Part shown: piece after piece, positions 10,477 through 22,269 of the stretch | Layout of the letters: every line of letters starts with the position of its first letter | How positions within the stretch are numbered: the first letter of the stretch is position 1 | NCBI RefSeq assembly: GCF_027595985.1 | Contig: NC_073307.1 | Coordinates: 40,093,917 to 40,157,916, forward strand | DNA length: 64,000 bases | Direction: 5' to 3' | Origin: Sorex araneus | Lineage: Eukaryota > Chordata > Mammalia > Eulipotyphla > Soricidae | Notes under the pieces: generated by a model | What the model was told of the DNA's origin: nothing | Databases searched by the model: none | What the model saw: only the letters and a program-made list of their open reading frames with translations | Made by a program: the position numbers and the translations under genes

Positions 10477-10790
10477 GCCACGAAAGAGGGTCCCACGCAC
10501 CTGTTCAACACCTCTATTGCAAACCACAACACCCTAGAGAGAGATCAAAAGGGAATGCCCTGCCATAGAGGCAGGGTGGGGTGGAGAGGGATGGAGTGGG
10601 GGGGGGGTGGGAGGGATACTGGGATCATCGGTGGTGGAGAAAGGGCACTGGTGGAACTGGTGGAGGAATGGGTACTCGAGCATTGCATGACTGAAACACA
10701 AGCACGAAAATATGTAAATCTGTAACTGTACCCTCATGGTGATTCACTAATAAAAATAATAATTTTTTTTTAAAAAAAAAACAAGAAAAA
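10477..10790 (+). mobile_element. L1 3' end (5'-truncated LINE)
   Basis: It carries the recurrent tail seen directly after L1 ORF2 at 53.9 kb: ggcactggtggaactggtgg, tgcatgactgaaacacaagc, gtgattcactaataaaaat and an A-rich end. No reading frame is intact. Confidence 0.7.
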
Positions 10791-11240
10791 TGAAGAGTGA
10801 GCTGAGAAAATGCAAACTGCCAGATGGGTGTGTGAAAACAGGCCTCACATAGTTCAGTTGGTCTACTTCCTTTCTCACAATGACATTAACAAAAATCTAA
10901 TGTATATGAAAACTTCATCAGGAAATGGCCCCCTTTTAAAAGGTGTTCATCTGCTAGCAAGGCTGACGTGTCTTAGGATTCCGCTAGGAAGTATAGCTGG
11001 TTTACAAGGAGCAGGCCTCAAAGAACAGAATCAAATCCTCCTATAAAAGCGGAGAAACAGCTTCCACATCCTTGCAGAGCTGTGGACCCTAAAAGAGCTG
11101 GAATAGAAATGAACCAAAAATAGAGGCAGAGAGAAATCTACCCACAGTATTACAACACACAGTCTGAGCATCTCAGCTCCAGTTTCGAAAGTGTCCCTAG
11201 AGTCAGAAATCCAAAGGGCAGAAGTCAAAAGAACACAGAG

Positions 11241-11414
11241 GGGCTGAGCAATAGCACAGTGGGTAGGGCATTTGCCTTGCACGCGGCCGAACCGGGTTCA
11301 ATTCCCAGAATCCCATATGGTCCCCCAAGCACTGCCAGCAGTAATTCCTGAGTGCAGAGCCAGGAGTAACCCCTGAGCATCACCGAGTGTGACCCCAAAA
11401 GCAAAAAAATAAAT
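11241..11414 (+). mobile_element. SOR-type SINE with target-site duplication
   Basis: The head gggctgagcaatagcacagt follows aaaagaacacagag, and an imperfect copy (aaaagaaccacagag) follows the tail. Confidence 0.92.
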
Positions 11415-12034
11415 AAAAGAACCACAGAGTTGGACAAAGGCCATAGTTCACCAGCTCTGCATGGTCATTGTGTGCACAATTTCATTTTTTTGAACTTTAT
11501 TGTTGTTTCATGTGTAAAGTGGGGCATCCTTCCTCAGTATCTTCCATGTGACTTAATGAATGATAATAAATCTGAGAAGACCCTGCAGTGTGCCCCCTCA
11601 TATTGGACCACAACACATACATCAAGTTTCACTCCCTCATTTAACCTCACTGATGTGGAGGACCAGAAGTTCAAACCCTGTGACTTAATTGCACAGACTG
11701 GGTTCTTATCTCTCTCATGTCTTGTGTTTTCCACTGTGCATGTCCTAAAGAATACCCTCCAAGACCTCTTTTTCCTTGTTATCTCAGTCTGTTTTTGTGG
11801 CTTTAGTTCTGGAATGTCTATCATGAATGTGGCTTCAACTTTGTGTCCTTTATTCGCCCTATGGCCCAGCTTTCAGAGGGCCATTTTGTTTCTTCAAAAT
11901 TAAAAAAAAAATGTGGGGCTTCCCAGGAGTGCAAGGGGCCTAGGGACAACTCCATGTGGTAAGTCAGGTGGTGTAGTAGGCCTGACAGTCCTGGGTAGAG
12001 CTGGCAGTCACCAATGTCAATGGTAGGTGGGTGG

Positions 12035-12117
12035 GTATGAGTGCCATGGATGAAACTCAGGGCCAGAAGCATGCCAGACACAGTCCTCATCCTTTTAAGC
12101 GATCTCCCCAGGCTAGT
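12035..12117 (-). mobile_element. Possible tRNA-like SINE remnant
   Basis: The minus strand reads gcctggggagatcgctt and later tctggccctgagtttcatcc, a weak tRNA-Ala-like pattern. Confidence 0.3.
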
Positions 12118-12424
12118 GATGATTTTCAAGTTAAACATTATCTCCCATAACTCCATCTTGGACTCCATCTCTGCTCTTTGGTCAGTATGCTGCAGGTATT
12201 GGAGAAATATTGGCAGAAAGTCTGATGATGTATCTGTCAGTCCCAGGTTCACTAATGGCAGGATTGGAAAAAAGTTTAGTGATGCCTGGATGTGAATCTT
12301 ATAGAATGCCAGATTCATAATAATTAGGAGAGGTTTCAAGCAGAAAAAGGACTCTGTGATTATCCAAAATCAGAGGGAAAGGTTTACAGTCATGAGAACC
12401 CATGGAGAACATTAACTGTAGTCC

Positions 12425-12500
12425 AGGCCCTGCATTCTCATGGAAGCATCACAACAACCAAGAGGGAGATAATCCTTATTTGATAGTCTAAGTCAGACTC
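12425..12500 (+). mobile_element. MIR, 5' part (split by SINEs)
   Basis: gcatcacaacaaccaagagg and agataatccttatttgatag match the MIR core. The same element seems to continue at about 12,592 and 12,795. Confidence 0.6.
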
Positions 12501-12591
12501 TGGTTCAATTCCTAGAAATACACATACCTGAACACTGCCAGGGTGGCCCAAACACACCTTCCCGCTGTTCCACCTCTCAAAAACCACCCAG
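12501..12591 (+). mobile_element. SINE fragment inside MIR
   Basis: ggttcaattcctagaaatac and acctgaacactgccagggtg resemble the middle of a SOR element. Confidence 0.5.
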
Positions 12592-12607
12592 AGAAATTAA
12601 CCTGCCT

Positions 12608-12784
12608 CTTTTTTTTCTGATTTTGAGGCCAAATCTAGTAATACTCAGAAGTTACTCCTCATTTTGCACTCAGGAATCACTCCTGGTGGTGCCCCAGGGA
12701 CCAGATAGGATGCTGGGGATCAACCCTGGGTCAGCTGCATGCAAGACAAGCACCTTACCAGCTGTACTATCTCTCCAGTCCTAA
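12608..12784 (-). mobile_element. SOR-type SINE inside MIR
   Basis: gcactcaggaatcactcctg, tgcatgcaagacaagcacct and actatctctccagtcc in minus order. Confidence 0.85.
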
Positions 12785-12789
12785 CTTTT

Positions 12790-12855
12790 CTTCTTAAGGT
12801 CACATAGGCATTAAGTAGATGAGATGAACTTGAACCCAGTAAGTGTCCAACACTA
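12790..12855 (+). mobile_element. MIR, 3' part
   Basis: aaggtcacataggcattaag and cttgaacccagtaagtgtcc fit the MIR segment after the core, resuming after the SINE. Confidence 0.55.
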
Positions 12856-13250
12856 AACATTTCTTTTAAGATTTATATTGCACCACATGAATTTCAGAAC
12901 AGAGGCTTCCTTTCAGAGGTACAAGAAGGGCCAATAATATCTGGCTTAATAAAGAATAAAAGGGGATAAAAGGGTTTCTCTTGGGAAAGAGACGGAGTCT
13001 ATAAAAGTAGATCCACACCACTGGGCTTGATCTTGCCTTTATTTCCAGGGAAATTCTAAGGAATCTGCAAACATTTAAAACTTTCATTAAGAAAATAAGT
13101 AATACCTTTACACTCTCCAAAATTCAGAAAGCAAACATACAAAGTAAAAAGTTTCTTAGCTTTGCCACCCACTCCAGTCCCACCCTCTGGGCCTGCTTCC
13201 CAGACGCAACAAATGGTCTTTGATTTTGGTCATCTTTCCAGAGGTGGATT

Positions 13251-13400
13251 TTTTGGGGGTTTTTGTTTCGTTTCGTTTTGGTTTTCAGGCTACATCTGGA
13301 TATATTTGGGCTCAGGGATCACTCCTGACAGTCTTTGTGGGACCCTTTAGAGTGCTGGAGGTTGAACTTTGGTTGCTGTACTCTTCCTGGCCCCACAGAT
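13251..13400 (-). mobile_element. SOR-type SINE, diverged
   Basis: A T-rich start, gctcagggatcactcctgac, gtgctggaggttgaac and a cctggcccc end. Confidence 0.7.
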
Positions 13401-13575
13401 AGATTTTTCAAGAAAATATCTGAAGACAACCTGAGCAATATGAAGAAGTCTTTAAATTTTACAGTTCCTAAGAAATACAACTGAGTAATGAGAATATCTA
13501 TTGATAAATGTCAATAATTCCATAGTTGATATAAGATGGTAAGAATGGGGTAAAAAAACATGGTCGCTGTCTTTG

Positions 13576-13612
13576 TGCACACACGCATGCACACACACAC
13601 ATACACACACAA
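13576..13612. repeat. (CA)n microsatellite
   Basis: Interrupted CA repeat. Confidence 0.9.
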
Positions 13613-13619
13613 ACCCTAC

Positions 13620-14915
13620 ACACATTAACATTCTGTTAATAACTGGTGAGAAGATGATGTGCAACATGAAACTCGGGCCTCATCACCTCCCTTATCATCA
13701 AGAAGATGGCTTTGAAATGAGCACTATTCCTAATCATGCTCCGACAAAAGATCTGGAACTCTCCCAAGTGGAAGTCATCATTAAAGACCACTTAAGTAAC
13801 TAAGCGCAAAAGACATTTAAAATGAAGTAAGACAGTTATTATTAAAAAGAATTACCCGAGTACTGGGGACCTGAGAGCATCAGTCAGCTTTTCTTTCCAA
13901 ATATGTTACAGATAAAAATCAAACAAATAAAAAACTTCTGAGTGTTTTAAGAAGTGAAGAGCTCTTTATGCAACTGTGTGTAGGGGCGTATGTGTGGCCA
14001 TAAAGGTATGAATCAAGCAGCCTATCAACAGATTTGTAATTTTTCCTCCCGTTTTTTTCCCACCAAAAATTAGCCATGTTTGTACACAGAAACCAGAGAA
14101 AATGTTTTCTGGGAACAGAACACACTACAGTAAAGCTTCAAGGAATTTTGAAAATTCAAGAGTGTGGAAATGTTAGGCTACTTGAGAATAATTTAAACCA
14201 AATTTTGAGTAGGACCTAATGCCTATCACTGGGCCACACATGCATTTGAATTGAGATGGAAATACCCTGAATTCATTAAAGCAAATATAAGCAGTCATGA
14301 ATTGTTTTTACTTCATAATTAAATGAACCTTATGTATTATGTTGAATTGGTAAGGTCTTTTCTTAAAGACTTTCCAATTAAGCTGGGTTTCTGTACATAT
14401 TTTCTGGAGGATTAAAGTCTTTCTACTGGTGATCTAATCTTTCTCCAGAATACAGAAGAAAACTCACTACACAGGCTCCATGATATGCTTTCCCATCATG
14501 CCAGAGGTCCTGAGTCCAGATCAACATGGATATTTACACACCACTTAGAAACCAGTAACGAGAGTTTAACACCCAGCACACTAGAACAAAATTGATTTAC
14601 TGGAGCAGTCTAATAGTAGCATCAAATGGTCAATACATACTGGTCTGATTTGCATTGCACTCAAGAATACACGACAGTGTTTGCTCCGATTCGGTCTTAT
14701 TATTACTTGACCCTCAGAGAGCTTAGTAGAGGAACTGAGGTTCAGAAGTCAGAGCCTCAGAACTCGAGAGTTGTTCAAGGGTCTGTCATTAGTGACAAGG
14801 CCAAAAGATGCTTCCTCCTACAGTGATGCATGGCTTCAGTTGTGACCCATTTGGTCAATGATGTGCCACAAACATAATCACTGCCCTGTAAGTAGAGTGG
14901 GCTCATCTCATATCT
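13620..14915. other. Unique intronic sequence
   Basis: No coding or repeat signal was recognised. Confidence 0.5.
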
Positions 14916-14920
14916 CATCT

Positions 14921-15150
14921 CACTATCACTATCACTATCACTATCACTATCACTATCACTATCACTATCACTATCATCCCGCTGTCCACAGATTGCTCGA
15001 GCAGGCACTGGTAACGTCTTCATTTGTCCCTGTCGAGTGCCAGAGCAGCCTAAGGGCGCCTGCTCACTCCAGGAACATGAAGAGCATGTTACTGATGTTA
15101 CTGTTACTGTTTTTGGCATATCAAATACATCACAGTAGCTTGCCAGGTTG
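14921..15150 (-). mobile_element. Long shrew SINE with expanded hexamer tail
   Basis: About nine tandem CACTAT units (14,921-14,976) form the 3' tail of the minus-strand element, followed by ttgctcgagcaggcactggt, tgttactgtttttggcatat and gtagcttgccagg. The tRNA-like head is missing. The repeat gives artificial HY- and DS-repeat frames. Confidence 0.85.
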
Positions 15151-15159
15151 GAGAGCTAT

Positions 15160-17270
15160 ATTATATAATGTTCACACAAAGACAAAAGCATCTGAAGGTG
15201 TTTCTCAAAAGGGGCTCCCACAAGACTGCCATTCTGTGTGAAAAAAGTGAAACTAAGACAATGTTCACTTGACTTTCAAATGCCACGATGTGACAGAGCC
15301 TGTGAGAAGTCCACTCCTTAAGTCTGTCTGTTCCCCTCCCCCCCAAAAAAAGTAACTACTTTGAGTAAAAAACAAAATAAAACAAAAACCAGAGGATGTG
15401 CCCAGGTCTTACGCATAAAATGCATCTATCCTCACCCTCTCTCTCTGTCCCTGACTGAAAAAAAATTCTGCTCAACTCTTCATGGTCAGTTTAAGTATTG
15501 CTGCTTCCAAGATGTGTTCCAAATCCACCAGTGGCAATCTTTCCAAACCTAGTGGAAATAATCCATCTCCTCTTCAAATGTGTTTTTTCTGTCTTGTGCG
15601 AGAAGTGATTTTCTTATTTTACTAGATTACAACTCTTGATAACTTGGATGCTATGTCTTTTCATCGTTGTATTCAAAGTATTTAACATGTGAACTTACTC
15701 AATGCTGGAATTATCCAATCGTCCATGGAAATATCTTTTATAGCTATTCAGAAAGAAGTACCAGGATATCAAATCCATTTCACAGATCAAAAGTCTAACA
15801 AGTGAATGTACTTATACTACAGCCAAAAACAGCCGTGCACGGGAGAGTTAACATTTTTTTGTCTTTAAGGGGAGATTCTATTAAAAAAAAAATAGATGTT
15901 TTATTGCCTTTTAAAATTTTTTACCATCTACTGCTTTTCTCCCCTGCTCTTCTCAAAAACACACAGAATAACCAGCCCCTTTTATTTGGAAAAGTGACCA
16001 TATTTAGTGAACTCAATTTCTAACATCAAATGTTCTGGAATCTTCCAAACAAAGATCCCAACCTCCCCCATCTGTTGGAATATTTTAGGAGCAGTGACCT
16101 CTTGGCCTCAGCCTGGGCATCTCTCAAATATGCATCTTGGCACAACCACCCAATATTCTTGTCCAAACGTTTCCACAATAACTGTAATAAAATATTAAGC
16201 TAGTCAAGCATTTTATAGACATGTCAAGTCCTAACAGCAGAATGCCGTTAAAGGAAAAGTGTAAGATGGGGATTTGCTAGGTTTTAAAGTTTACTCTCTC
16301 ATTTCAAGTACCAAGATACACTGAAACTCTGCACATCTAAGGTTAACCCTGAAAAAAATATAATAAATGCACCGGTTTCCAGAAGCAGCTCTGCCAACTG
16401 CCAAGTATTCCCAGCGTGGCACTGAGGTTCTCTGGGAAGTGGTTTCTGCCCCTCTGTTCCTCATGTTTGGGCACCCTCCCCAGTCTGCTTAGCTCAGGGT
16501 GCCTTACAGAGGTGGTAACATGGCTACTCCACTGACCCTTTGCTGGGCCTGTGCAGTGCCACCTTGTTCTTAGAATTAGTAGTCCATGTTTTTGGTGTTT
16601 TTTTTTTTGTTTGTTTTTAAGGAGGATGTTTAACCTCAAAAGTCTGTTTCTCATTTTCTAGGAATCACCAAAGGATCCAACCAAAAGGGCCTCAAAGTCC
16701 CACATGGCAGCAACCATCTTGAGTGACACGATGGCTGGTCTTTCAGAAGGAGAGTACCCTCTGCGGCCCACCACAAACCCTCCCCGGCTGCCTTTCTACG
16801 TCTCTGTCCACTCTCCAGGCCTGGTCAGCACTGGCTGGGGTGAATCCTGCCTTAGAGAAATAAATGTGCCTGTATGTCGGAGCCAACCTATAGAACTATT
16901 TCATTAGCAATCAGAACTTCTCCCCAAAGGTCATGAATGGGGCCTATGGGTTGAAGGAAGAACTGCAACATGAATGAGGGAGAGCCGGCGAGATACCAAG
17001 CAGCGTTCGCTGGGGGGAGGGAGGGATGGTTAATGCTAAGCATGATTTGTTTTCATAACACTTCTTATTTAGTCACTGACCTCAGGAAGTCACATTAGGC
17101 ACCCAGAACTCCCCCTTACTTCCATACATAGTGTTAACTGGGCTGCAGAAAGGTGTAAAGATTGTTCAACTTTATAAAGCATCCTGGGGGAAAAAGTGAA
17201 TTTGCATTTTCCATATCACTATGAAGCTCTACATGATAAACAGATTTAGCAGAAAAATAGTCCCTGGGTC
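15160..17270. other. Unique intronic sequence
   Basis: Only short open frames; no recognisable repeat or exon. Confidence 0.5.
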
Positions 17271-17274
17271 ATGC

Positions 17275-17410
17275 ATTCAGTCACTCAACCCATTTTACTG
17301 AGCACCTAAGAGCCAAAGTGCCTGCTTTCAAGAAGCAGTTTCTAGGAGACCAGAGATACACACAGACTTGTAAACAAATGCAAAGCAGTGCAGAAGCTAC
17401 ATTAAGGATT
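17275..17410 (+). mobile_element. L2 3'-end fragment
   Basis: ttttactgagcacctaagag, gtgcctgctttcaagaagca and ggagaccagagatacacaca follow the order of the L2 3' end. Confidence 0.5.
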
Positions 17411-17644
17411 AAGAGTCCTGGGGAAGAGTATTCTGGAGGGAGGGAAGGGAGTTATCCTACTTATGCAAGAGAGCTGCGGAGATCCTTTTTGAACCGGTGA
17501 TAACTAAAGCAGAAATGTGAAGGAAGCAAGACGGAGCTGATCTGAGTGAAACTATAACACTCCCCTCCAGCCCCCACAGTCCATCCCAATATCCCCTCCT
17601 CCATAAAGTCTTCACTGACTAACCCAGTCAGAAATGTTCTATCT

Positions 17645-17815
17645 GGACCTGAGCCACAGTGCAGTAACACTTGCCTTGAAAGGGGCTGAGATGGGTTTGA
17701 TCCCTGGCATCCCACACGGTCCCCAAGCCTGCCAGAGTGATTCCTGAGTATGGAGCCAGGAGGAAGTCCTGAGCACTGCCAGGTATACCATTCCCCACCT
17801 TACCCCTAAAAGAAG
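17645..17815 (+). mobile_element. SOR-type SINE, diverged
   Basis: gagccacagtgcagtaacac, gggtttgatccctggcatcc and ctgagcactgccaggtatac. Confidence 0.8.
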
Positions 17816-17819
17816 AGAA

Positions 17820-18070
<251 letters not shown>

Positions 18071-18250
18071 GGGGCTGGAGTGATAGCACAGCGGGTAGGG
18101 CGTTTGCCTTGCACGCGGCCGACCCGGGTTCGAATCCCAGCATCCCATATGGTCCCCTGAGCACCGCCAGGGGTGATTCCTGAGTGCATGAGCCAGGAGT
18201 GACCCCTGTGCATCGCCGGGTGTGACCCAAAAAGCAAAAAAAAAAAAAAA

Positions 18251-18252
<2 letters not shown>
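18071..18252 (+). mobile_element. Young SOR-type SINE inserted in GAAA repeat
   Basis: It is almost consensus: ggggctggagtgatagcaca, ggcgtttgccttgcacgcgg, gacccgggttcgaatcccag and a poly(A) tail. GAAA repeat on both sides supplies the target-site duplication. Confidence 0.96.
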
Positions 18253-18346
<94 letters not shown>

Positions 18347-18385
18347 GAAAGAGAGAGAACAGGGGAGGGAAGGAGGGAGGGAGGT
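18253..18385. repeat. (GAAA)n polypurine tract, second half
   Basis: About 95 bp of GAAA followed by GA/GGGA-rich sequence, continuing the tract interrupted by the SINE. Confidence 0.97.
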
Positions 18386-18395
18386 TAGTTTTGTG

Positions 18396-18500
18396 TGGGC
18401 TCAGAGGTAGCTGACAGGACTGAGCACATGCTTTGCATGTGAGAGACAGAGTTTAGTCACAGGTCCCCTAAGTACCTTTAGGGAGCAACCCCCCAAGTCA
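18396..18500 (+). mobile_element. SINE remnant
   Basis: gctgacaggactgagcacat, gctttgcatgtgagagacag and agggagcaacccccc suggest an old copy. Confidence 0.5.
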
Positions 18501-18509
18501 TAAAGACAA

Positions 18510-20010
18510 ATCATTTTGTTAAAATGATGATTATCCCTTGATGTTAACATACAGGCTTTGTACAGTCCACTCATTTCTCAGTTAAGAAAAACAACTAAAC
18601 TGAAAGTCACACACAGCCCATAAATGGCCACTCTCCTGTAAAAACTGAAACTCGTTCCCCTAAATATATTAACTAGCTGCCCTGGAGATGGATTACTTCT
18701 CTTGTGGTAGGCACTTGGGTAAAATAAACGCTGGTGAATAACATAACTAATCAATCTCACAACTAATCACCAATCAATCAATAAAATAAATCACTTCTCA
18801 AAAATATGTTGGAAGCTCCCACCTCTTTGTAGCTTTGTCTTCTCAACCCCTCATCCAGTGGCCGGAGTTTAGGGTGCCATTACTCCTTTCCCACTGTGTA
18901 ACGTCAGATTCATTTTCAGAAATGGGGAAAAAAACCTCCGCAAAGCCCAAATATTAATGAGGTCACCAGTGATTTCCCCTTCCCTCCTGACCACTGGTTC
19001 CTCACTGCAGAGGTGATTTCTGTTGGGACTATCAAAAGCAACAAACACCAATTCCCCCACCCAGAACACAGCATCCAAGCCCTTAAGGGCTGATCACACA
19101 TTTTGATGAGGCATTCAAGTTTTTTCTCCTAAAAAAATTTGTATAAAGTTCATGGAACATAAAACTTAATGGTGAGGCCCTTTCAAAACTCTTTGATCTC
19201 ATGATTTTTATTTATATATGCAGGATTATGCAACCCTCTACACCATCTTGATTCCAGAATGTTTCTGCCACCACCCCAATATACACTTTCATAACATTTT
19301 TGTTTCTTTTTGACTTTCAGTGAGAAAATATGTAACCTCTTCACATTTTTTTGAGCAATGCCATAAAAAAGTCACATTTCAGGTTCTTAAGAAAAACCTG
19401 GCCTGACAACATGTGGGGTGAGACGGTAGGGGGAAGAGGGAGGAAGGAGCTTGTCTGTCCAACTATTTGGCCATATGTCGTACAGACAAATAATGTCGTG
19501 TTCAAAGTCATTTTAGGAGCTCTTTCCTGGGCCAGCATCTTCCAAAGGGTTCAGGGCCACCTTTGCTGCTGAGAATCCAGCCGACCTCAACTTTCCACCA
19601 ACTCCCTTCACCACCTGCTAAAACTGTTTCCATTTTCCACCCCAAGATCTTTCCTCCAATCTTGCTCTTGATCTGATAATTCAGCCTATACTTACCTAAC
19701 GTCCTTTGAGAAACACTGTGAAAACTTGTTTTCCACCTGTCATCTGTATTTCATGTCCTTCTGGCTACCTACCTTTTGATTTGGTAAGTAAATTTAAAAG
19801 GGGAACCCTATACCTGACGTGAATGGAAACTGGTTCCACTCTACTACCTCGAACATGGCCATAAACCCCGAATTGGGAAAAAACAAACCAAATATTATCT
19901 ACCTCAGTGAGTCAGTGTAACGGGGTAATGGCCACGCAAGCCCTGGGCATGAGCATTCTTAGAGGCCGGAACTCAAATGGGCAGGAACTCAAAGGGACTC
20001 ATCTCGGAAT
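18510..20010. other. Unique intronic sequence
   Basis: Nothing coding or repetitive was recognised. Confidence 0.5.
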
Positions 20011-20026
20011 GTGACTGAAGGTGATT

Positions 20027-20491
20027 GATTGATTGATTGATTTTAACTTTACTGAATTACCGTAAGATAGTTGCAAGCTTTCATGTTTGGGTTACAATCA
20101 CACAAAGATCAAACACCTATCCCTTCACCAGTGCACATTCCCCACCACCAACAACCCCGGTATACACCCCCTTTCCCACCCTCCCCCTGCCTCCATGGCA
20201 GATAATGTTCCCCATACTCTCTCTCTACTTTTGGGCATTATAGCTTGCAACACAGACACTGAGAGGTCATCATGTTTGGTCCATTATCTACTTTCGGCAT
20301 GCATCTCCCATCCCGACTGGTTCCTCCAGCCATCATTTTCTTAGTGATCCCTTCTCTATTCCATCTGCCTTCTCCCCTCCACTCACGAAGCAGGCTTCCT
20401 GCTATGGGGCAATTCTCCTGGCCCTTGTATCTACTGTCCTTGGTGTCAGCCTCATGTGATGTTATTCTATACTCCACAAATGAGTGCAGTT
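20027..20491 (-). mobile_element. L1 3' end with (AATC)n tail and target-site duplication
   Basis: The minus strand shows the same 3' UTR family (ggtggtggggaatgtgcact, ggtgaagggataggtgtttg, ggtaattcagtaaagtt) and ends in AATC repeats. GA(C/G)TGAAGGTGATT flanks it at 20,013-20,026 and 20,492-20,505. It is in sense with TNFAIP8. Confidence 0.8.
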
Positions 20492-20647
20492 GAGTGAAGG
20501 TGATTTAACACAGGCAAGGAGCCTCCTAAAACCATTTTCTGTGCACAGACCCTCCTCTGGAAAGAGCCTACGTGCCTACCTTCCCAGCTTCCTGTCAATT
20601 CAGCCATCTCAGAAATTGTGCCTCAACTATCCCACCTATAGGGCCCT

Positions 20648-20788
20648 TGCCCCGGAGGCACCCCTATTTCAATCCCTGGCACTGCGTATGGTCTCCTGAG
20701 CACTGCAAGGAATGATTCCTGAGCATCAAGTCAGTAGTAAGCCCTGAGCACAGCCAGCTTTGGTTCCGCCCCCCCCCAAAAAAAAACC
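20648..20788 (+). mobile_element. SOR-type SINE, 5' truncated
   Basis: atttcaatccctggcactgc, tgagcactgcaaggaatgat and an A tail. Confidence 0.75.
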
Positions 20789-20799
20789 AATTAAATAAG

Positions 20800-22100
20800 C
20801 AATTACATGATTTCCTTTTTTAAGGGGCGGGGGGAAGAAACTACTGAAATTTTTCTCTTCATATGATTTTTGCTTTCTTTTTTTAGATGCTGGGAATCAA
20901 AGCCACATGTGCAAAGGAAGTACCACTAAGCGACATTCTGACCCTCTTCATAGGATTTCTAATGTCTGCATTGTTGCAAAATGCAGAAGGCACAATACAA
21001 AAACAACACACATTTATCTCCAAGACATGAGACTATGTATACTCTAAGGAATAAAGGCTTGGGAAAAAAGATGAATCAAATTGTTGCATGTATTAGTTGA
21101 GTCTGTTTCTACATCAGAAAATTCAATCTACATAAATGGACAGTTTTCCCCTTGAACCAAACTTCCTCATTTCCCACTTATACCACTTAAATGCAGATTA
21201 CTCTTGCTTTAAAGGGGTGATGAGGGAATTAACGTATATGCCACAGGAGAGGTCTTTTCAGTATTCTAAATATCATTTGTTGATCTTGGAATGAAGGAAA
21301 CAGATGCAACTATAGAAATATACTAAAGTATTAGACATGAAATGCCTAGCACCGTATTTTTAAACTGTCAGCTGTACAATCCATCTTTATATAGGCAATG
21401 AACAAATGCTTCTCTGTACCTTTATTTCCCTGAAACAGACACACACACATCTGCAAATGCCAGAACCCTGCCCACATTCCAGGGCAGGACAATCTACGGC
21501 AAAGATTCCAAGAGACTTGTCATATTTTCCCTGTTGACAAATCAAAATAAGCACATTTCTTTTTACTGCATCCTACAAAATTAAATAAAATCATAAAAAA
21601 CATTACTTCTACTGAAACTCAGAAATCATGTTGAAATGAGTGTTTAGACTCTAATCTCAAAAGGATTTTGATTTTAAATAGCTAATAGTTAGCACCTATG
21701 GGTGTTTTTTTTTTTTCCCATTCAGTTGGTAAGAGCAATCTAAGACAAGGGTAAACAAAAAAGATAGCTATGGAATTTGGGGATGAAAAATTCAGATTCA
21801 AAATGTAGGCTTTAAACAATTCCCAGCTCGCTAAGTTATCAATGTCATCCAATGCAGTTTTGAGGGGACAGATATTCTTCTTGAACTCATTACATCCTGC
21901 TGAATGGCAAAGACTCAGATATATGTTAGGGATGGCTGAGAAGATGCCTGGAACTCTGGCTGGAGGTGGGAATAGATCTGGCTGGAGGTGGGAATAGGTG
22001 GGAATAGATCATGCGTCGGCCATGTTTTAGTGCTTACAGGTCCATCTCTTTGGGCCCATGTGGTCTTTGAGGCAGATTTTCTTTTCAGGCACAACACAGA
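20800..22100. other. Unique AT-rich intronic sequence
   Basis: A short direct repeat of ggctggaggtgggaatag occurs at about 21,959 and 21,980; otherwise nothing was recognised. Confidence 0.5.
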
Positions 22101-22104
22101 TCTT

Positions 22105-22265
22105 TTTGTTTGTGTTTGGGAGCAACACAAGATGGTGCTGAGGGCTTAAACTGGGCTCTGTACTCAGGGGTCTCTCCTGGTAGGGGTGAGGTGCTGAGGA
22201 CGGAACCAGGGTTGGCTGCATACAAGGCAAGTAAGTGCCTTTGCCCCAGTACTACCTCTCCGGAC
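22105..22265 (-). mobile_element. SOR-type SINE, diverged
   Basis: ctctgtactcaggggtctct, ggaaccagggttggctgcat and actacctctccggacccc. Confidence 0.75.
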
Positions 22266-22269
22266 CCCA

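Noticed and set aside
14921..14976. Regular short repeats resembling a CRISPR array
   Set aside because: The units are contiguous hexamers without spacers, in a vertebrate SINE tail.
14775..15241. Frames with DSDSDS or HYHYHY repeats
   Set aside because: They are translations of the hexamer tail of a long SINE.
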